Shown piece by piece: positions 12,401-20,500 of a stretch of DNA of 64,000 nt (the stretch's first letter is position 1; every line of letters starts with the position of its first letter). The stretch lies in the NCBI GenBank assembly GCA_036873755.1, contig JAVTVY010037144.1, forward strand, positions 62,001-126,000, in the 5' to 3' direction. The position numbers and the translations under genes are program-made. Source of the DNA: Hanleya hanleyi (Eukaryota; Mollusca; Polyplacophora; Lepidopleurida; Hanleyidae). The notes under the pieces were generated by a model. The model was given only the letters and a program-made list of their open reading frames with translations. It did not search any database and had not been told where the DNA came from.

Positions 12401-15400
12401 TAAACATTTGCACTCATTGCTGATCACCATTTTAAGGTGATAGCCATTACCCTTTTAAGGTGATGGTGGAAAAAGGTGATGGCTCTAACTCAACACCTTT
12501 TTTGGGTGATGCTGTCATCACCATTTTAGGGTGATAAGTATCACCTTTTTTCTGGCTGTGTTCAACAGTTTTCAATGATGCCGGCAAGACATTGTGATAT
12601 TCTCACTGGTCAGTATTCTAATTTCCAACTGAATTTTAAGAGTGGTTTCCGAAAGTATAATGCACCGCAGTCACGCTTTGATTGTGACTGTTCATATGAA
12701 CACCACGAGGATGTGAAAGGGGGGGGGGGGTGACCCATATTATTTTTCTTACCCCTTGAGCTGTGATTTTTTGGTTGATTTTTCGGTCAGATTTTTCGAA
12801 TTTTTTATTTATGCAATTTCTCCGCAAAAACTGCATGATAAATTAGTAAAAATTAACGTGATGTGAAATAAAATAGTTTTTGCCCACTTTTCATCGCGGA
12901 AAAGCAGAAATTTTGAAGAAATATGACAAAAACTTCATTTTTCTGGTACCCCACGTGGCCGCCATTTTGAATTTACCCATGATCCTCTGCTTGGGGGGTT
13001 ATTCAAACGGGCCCAAAATTACCCCAATATGATAAACTATAAAGTCAAGAAGATTCAGCTCTCTATTTTTTGTCGTTTCGGAGATAGCGCAGAAAGTTTG
13101 GTAGCGGAATTACATAAAACTTTAATAGGAAACGTAATCCCAATGATCTGGTACACTACGTTCTTATCTTGCTATCAGTGCGCGAGATGTATCAACAAAT
13201 TTGAGAAACTTGAAGTGGAGGCGTTTAGTGGTATAGCCCTGTAAGCTGTCTAATGATTTCACAATTTTCTGTTTTCACAGGCACACCAATCCAGAACTCG
13301 ATCAGGGATTTGTGGTCCATAGTCAGGTTTTTACAGATCAGCCCTTTGACAGATAAACACTGTTGGTTGATGGCTATAGAGGAACCACTGCAGTCTTCCA
13401 AACACGAATCTGCTCTGAAGTTAGTTCCTATGCACCAATATAAGTGTTTTCCTCGTTACATATCACTGACATGAACAGCAATGCTATACATACTTGGAAA
13501 AGGCTTCGCACTGTCCATATTGTTATCTCATTCGTAGTAATTATACAATTATGTGATTGCGAGGAGATGAATACGAGGTTTTATGGACCAGAGAACACCA
13601 ATGTGAAGAACTGCTTTTCTAATTTAAAATTAAATTATATCTGCTCCCCCATTTGCATATGTCGCTTGTAGGATCTAACTGGCTTGCATTAACGCGAGCG
13701 TCAACCAATTCCCAGAACTCTTCATGATGCTTTGAAGGCGACATCAATGGTAGGGGTTTTGGTTGGTTCAGCCCAATCGGACGTCACGCCTTTGGGATAT
13801 CGTTTGATGTTGCTACGCTCAAGCCAGTGTGGCGCCATTATACAGGATAGATGTATGAACTAGTAGTCTTCGGTATAAACTTTGGGGTAAACGGAGAAAG
13901 TGACCCTATCCCCCCCCCCCTTCCCGCCTGGAAGGGGATTATTGCAAATGCGATGACTATTAAATATTCATGGCAAGGCACTCCGAACACCAAATTCAAT
14001 TGAAATAATTAAGATCATACACAGCGACATGTACGATTGGGGGCATTGATAGGATATTAATTTACTAAGATTGATGTTCGAAGTGACGTCAGTTGCGATT
14101 GGCATGGGCAGTGACTTCAACGAAAGTTTCACCGGTCGGTGAATATCGGTGATTGGACCAATCACATAGAGGATTCATTGCTAGTCATAGTGCACAATTA
14201 TGACATCACAAGTAGTAAAACATAATAGACCTGTTTACCGGTGATCCTCACTCTATCTGAAAGCAACTGTAGTCAGCCATTAGTTTATACAATCCTTGCC
14301 AATTAAAGTCTAAACATGTTATTACCGTTAATTCTAACACAAATGTTTGTTTTAGTAGAGTGTAACCCTCTTGTTTCAATACCTCAAAATTGCATGCATT
14401 TATCCAGACTATCCCTTTTCCAGTGTGCATGTTTCACCAAAATCGGGGAATTTAAATGCAAGATTCAAATTGACTTGACACTTATGAGTTACCATCTCCC
14501 CGATTTTGGTGAAACATGTACACTGGAACAGTGAGTCTGTGTTGAAACTCAAAAGTATACACATCTTAAGCTTGAATCAAGCATTGGAAAGTGCATACAC
14601 AGTTTGAAATATATGTATTAAGGCAGTGTGACGTCACTGGACCTAAATATGATTGCAACAGACCACCATAGAATACCATGCTTTATTTGCAGTTTACTCC
14701 GTGTAATGAAATCGTAAACAATTACAATAAATATTTTTCCACACTGTTTGCAATGGTCTTTCATTTGATGGAAACTTTACTTGAGGCCAGCGAAGCGTTG
14801 TTATTCCACATTCAATTCCATTTAGCAGAACTTTCAATAAAGCATTGTGCTATTAAGTGGGTTATTCTGTATTTCATTCGTCCGTTCCCGTGACAAGTTC
14901 CAGTGATACTGATAATTAAGGATTGCTGCTCGTTGTTTCCCCGTAGGCGAGTCCAGCACCTGATGGGCGCGATTGCCCTAAGAAGAACAAAGAACCAGGA
15001 AACCGATGGAAAACCACTCGTGAAACTACCCGCCAGGAAAGTTTTTGAAGAGCACATCCAACTAGGGGATGAAGAGAGGAGGGTTTACGAGGCCATGCAG
15101 AAGAAAGGGCAAAAGCTTATTCGCAAGTATGTTTATAAGGCTTCTTCATTTCTTGTTAAATGGGATTTTGTAGAAACAACAGGGCACCACGGGATATCGT
15201 CCACGGGCCTTAAAACACTGGATTTTGATTGGCCAATTCGAATTTTCAAAAAGTAATCATGTATGTTCATTGGCTATAGAATAAAATTGGGAGAACATTC
15301 ATATAGATTCTGCGCGCCAAAGCACAAATTACTCCGGCATTTGACGATACTCGTGGCTCTTTTTAGTTCAGATCAGAATATGGTTTCTAAAAAATCTATA

Positions 15401-17535
15401 TTGTCCAGCCTAATAAATATAGTATCATATTTATTTTATACCCGCTTAAATTTGGTGCGAAATGTGTCACCGGAATCATCTTAAGATAATTGACGGTGAA
15501 ATCTTTATGAACAACAACTGTCTAATGAGTGTGAGATCTGACACCTGTTCACCACACCTATATTTTATACGCCCACCAATAGACGATGTTGTATGATGCG
15601 ATGGCGAGTTGTGTCCGTCCATCTGTTGGTCCGTTCACATTTGCTGTCTGTGCGATATGTGACGTTCCAGCTTGTGGACCAGTACGGAACTTTGGGTTTC
15701 CCTTGCCGATGTCAAGCGATCAAAGGTCATGATCACTGTGACCCAAAATCAAGAAAACCTTGAAGATTGTTCTGTACATGGTGTAACTTAAGCGATGCGG
15801 GTTGTAATGAAATTCAGGGTATATCTCAATCTCATAGCAAAGAAGAAGCCTATTGGCTCTGGGGTTCGACTGTTCTCTCGTTCTGGTGTATTAACACCAG
15901 TCCTCCATGAGATATGCAGAGTTCAAAGATGCTGACTACGTTGAAACGTGTCGATTTTGAAGTCGAATGTCAAGGCCATTGCACTCGACTCGCAATGAAT
16001 ACAATGCTGGGGGAGGGGAGCTTTTATAGTTGCACACCAAAAGCATGCATATAACTGCAAATCTTTGCCAAGATTGCGTTCGCGTCTTGCTCATGTGGGA
16101 TCACAAATATTAGATTGGGGCGAATGTGCTGGCGTATCTTGACTGGTTTGATAATATTGACACGCAACAATTTTGGCTATTTTCGAACTGCCACCTGCGA
16201 TCTGTTATTGAGAAGTTTCATGTATTTGTCCAGGTACATGTTAGACAAAATGGTGTTCGAACGTTACGGAGAATTATTGGTGGCACTCTTGAGGCTGAGA
16301 CAGCTCTGTTGCCACCCACAGCTTGTTGCCAAGGCCTTCTCAGATCCAGAGGAAGAGGCTGCAGGTGAGTTAAAAAACAACTATGCAAACAATATAACCT
16401 CAGATGATAAGCATGTGTTATGGTGCCAGAGGTCGTTCGAGTATCATGTCTTTTACATCACCATTGTGTTCAAATGAACAGTCACAGTCGAAACGACTCG
16501 GAAATTGATTTGGATAAAGAATTAGGATCATCATGATGTCATGATGACATATTGGAAACTGTTCACCGCGGAATATTGCATGTCGGGCCGGATGCTTGCT
16601 ATGGTACTGCAACTTATCCGAAGAATGTTTGAGTTCCGAAGAGGAAATTGAAAGTGGATAAAACGTCGAAGATAATTTACGTTACCATTATGTAAATATG
16701 TATATATGTATGATGTGTCTATAGGTATAAATACTCAATATCGTCTTTTCGAACGCGCTCGACATTTCATAAATAAAAGTAGATCATTGAACCCATCTTT
16801 TAAAGCCACTGAACGAAATGATTGGTTGGTTGGTTGGTTGGTTGTTTGAAGTTGAACGTCCACCTGACCTTATTGGTCACACGGCGACAATGATCCAAAC
16901 AAACATAACCTAGCAAAAACCTAACCAAAACTACAAAAAAATTGAATTTCGAATTTTGAAAATTAGGCTCTACAGACACTGGTGATCACAATGGATCGTC
17001 AGAGAGCCTAATTTGTTTGGCACTTTAATCTACCTCCTGTGCCAGACAAACATGGTATAGTAAACCATGCTGCCCTAAGCCTAAATGATGGGAACTTATT
17101 GTATACCACTGAACCAGAAGTTCTTTGAATAACACCGCTCTTTCACTACCTACACAGAAAATCTGGCGTTGATGCTTGTACAGTCTGGTTCAGACGAGGA
17201 GTGTTCCATTTGCCTGGATTCCCTGAAAACCCCGGTGATAACACCGTGCGGCCATATCTACTGTAAGGTCTGCATCGAGACAAGTATACGGAATGAACAG
17301 GTACAATCCTATTTACAGTTTGTTGGTCTGAACAAATATTATATTCTCCATTTATCGGTAATAAGTGGGTCGAAATAAGTGGTGGAGGGAGACTAAAAAT
17401 TTACATAAATGGGAGAGAGCAGGAAGAATAAACTTGAAAAAAGTAGCTCAAGAACGCAGTTCGAGAATTAAGATTGTCCCAGAACTCTGTAGAAAATAAA
17501 CCTTGATTCGTAATAGTTCCAAACGGAAATAATAA

Positions 17536-17583
<48 letters not shown>

Positions 17584-20500
17584 TAATGCCATTTTAGGTG
17601 GCCGATTGGTATATAGAACAATGCCATTTTGAGGTGATCGAGTGGTATAGACCGCCTTTCTTTACTGTTGGCGAATTGAACCAAACTCTGCTCGCGCGGG
17701 TTCGAGTCCTGCACGAGAGAGGTCAATCCAGTCGACTATTTCCAGCACACGTTTTTGTGCTTTCACGAGTAAGTGTCATCCTAAACATAATTGGATATGT
17801 AAAGAAATAATAAGACTGTTGTTATGCCTAATTAAAGTGTTATATACGTACGATTATGGTTAATCTTTCGAACAGCCAAACTCCAAGTGTCCCATGTGTC
17901 GAAGGGAGCTGAACATAAACCAGCCAAAAGAAGTGCCACAAGAAGTACAGGACCAATCTTTTACTATCGTTGAGACAGAGTGGCAGTCGAGCGCTAAGGT
18001 AAATAACTATTTTGCTTTGGCATGCGTGAATATGGGGCCTAGGTGCCTATACATTTGGAAAATCCTGTAGGATCCTATAGGCTTATTCAGAGAAATCCTA
18101 CAGGGTAATGCTGAAAAATTCTTTATGATCCTATTGAATATTTTATTTAATTTTAGCTGAAATCTATAGGATATTATAGAAGTTTTTGCTTTTGGAGCTT
18201 TTGGTAAGCATACCAATGCTACGGAATGGGTTCTGACAAAAGTGGTCCAGTGGACATTACTTACTTTGCATGATGCATAATGAAAAACGTATTTTGTTCT
18301 TATATTATTACTCAGTTTTATTATTCAACGTTTAACAAATCTAATTCTAAATGGTGCAATACTGAATCTGAAATGGTCTTGTCATAAGAGAGGTGTGTGA
18401 ATGAAATGATTACACTATTTTCACATAAAACTTTTTATTTTTCGAAAAGTATTCACCTGGGAAACATGAATTTTAACACATTTGTTCCATTCATGTTATG
18501 GTATAAATCTATGTCAAAGATTTGGATATATAAAACTCGCTAATTCGATGAAATTTCTTAATATTTTTTATTTTAAAATTCGGTTTTAAAAAAATTTCAG
18601 TTTACGGCGTAGTCTATCAAGAGTATTTTAAAGTGATCACACGTTCAACAATGCTTGAGTAATATCCATTTTGAAAAGAGGACTGCTTTGTCAAAACATT
18701 TAAATCTGGTCCAAATTGCACTCCAGTTTGCTACAATACGGGTAAGACCGTCAATTTCAATGAAGAAACATCGACACATTCCAAAACGAAAATTTAACCT
18801 GGAAAGTCAAAGTACTTTGCAATTAGAAACTGACACTGCTTTTGGCGTTCAAAATGTCATGTTCATACAAAATTACTCGCCACGTCTGCTCATGTTGTGC
18901 GGGCGTATTTTGAAGACAGGGGACTCTTATAAAAATTTTAAGCAAGACGAAGTGTTTTTTGTTTTTGTTTTTTTTTTGCTATAAAATATACAGGATATGA
19001 TTCGTATGTTATTAAACTATACTCTATGTTGATTTATGTGGATAACCTACACTTATGCTCACCATTGATTACAGGTGGATGCTCTGATGAATTCCTTAGT
19101 TACGCTACGTCGGGACGATCCAACAATAAAGAGTCTTGTCGTCTCCCAGTTCACGTCATTTTTGCGGATTCTAGAAATTCCTCTCAGGTAAGTGTTGCCC
19201 AGTGAACATTTAACATCATAGAGAGCTGGGCATCGACCATATTCAACCAAAGTGAGAGATAAAACCCAAATAAATTTAAAATAGATGGATTCTGATTTAA
19301 GGGCTATGAAAACTGGACAAGCGAATCATCCCGAAATCTTGAAATACAAGCGTCTGGTTCGTCATTTATTATTCAGCCGTCGTCCATTAAAGGATATCCG
19401 CGTCCATAATCCAAAGACCTATTCCATGTAACAGCATTAGCACCAAATTCAAAAAGACAATCATAGAATACATAAACATAGGCTAGTTTCCTGCAAGGGA
19501 GAAGCGGTCAACAGTTTTCAATGATGCCGACAAGACATCATGATGTTTCAAAAATATTGAATCCGTATCGCTGATCAGTATTCTTAATCCATATGATATT
19601 GGTTGTAAAGTCGTCATCCAGAGAATGATGTATCTCAGTCACGCTTTGATTGCAACTGTTCATATGAGCACCATGAGGATCTTGAAGTACATGGGTTCAT
19701 ACGAACCCTAGCTCCGGTTTCCGAGGACCTTACCATGGCCGTCTTGCTTTGTAGTTGCGGTATTTTAATTATTGACCTGAAACTTATTCATGAGCCATGA
19801 CCTCTTATTGAATGCCTGATGTGGTGATTATATTTATGCGCTAGTTAGTAGGCAGACAAATTTAAAATTAACAATATAGTAACTCTAATGCTTTTCGTTC
19901 CAGAATTACGACAAAATGTCCACCTATAGCTTTACTGAGTGGTACCTTACTTTGTTAATTTCCTATTATTCTATTATGATTCCAGAAGAGAAGGTTTCCT
20001 TTTCACTAAGTTGGATGGTACAATGTCTATAGGGAAGAGACGTCAGGCCATGGAGGATTTCAAATCGACAGGTCCAGACACGCCCTCCATCCTCCTTCTA
20101 TCCCTCAAAGCTGGTGGTGTTGGTATTAACCTGATTGCAGCCTCGCGGGTGTTCCTCATGGAACCGGTATGACACAATTTATTATTATTATTCGAGCTAA
20201 GTTATGTTTTTTATATAATTTGACGGATTGATTTTAGGTTGTCGAACCAATTGTAAGCGACTTTTCGTGATAAATACTGCAGTATAACACATGACCATGG
20301 GGTGAGTATACGCGAAGGTACTTGTGGACAAGGCAAATGCACCATGCGCGAATAACATGTCGACAGAATCATGCGTATCAAGCATGTGGATCATATGTAT
20401 CACATGTGTGACACCCCACCCATGTATCTCATATGAGAATGAGATACATGTGTCATTCACATGCGATTCACATTTGGAGATACAATATGACAGTGGCTAC

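Noticed and set aside
17598..17725. Functional tRNA gene
   Set aside because: B box is good but acceptor and D stems do not pair; better explained as SINE head.
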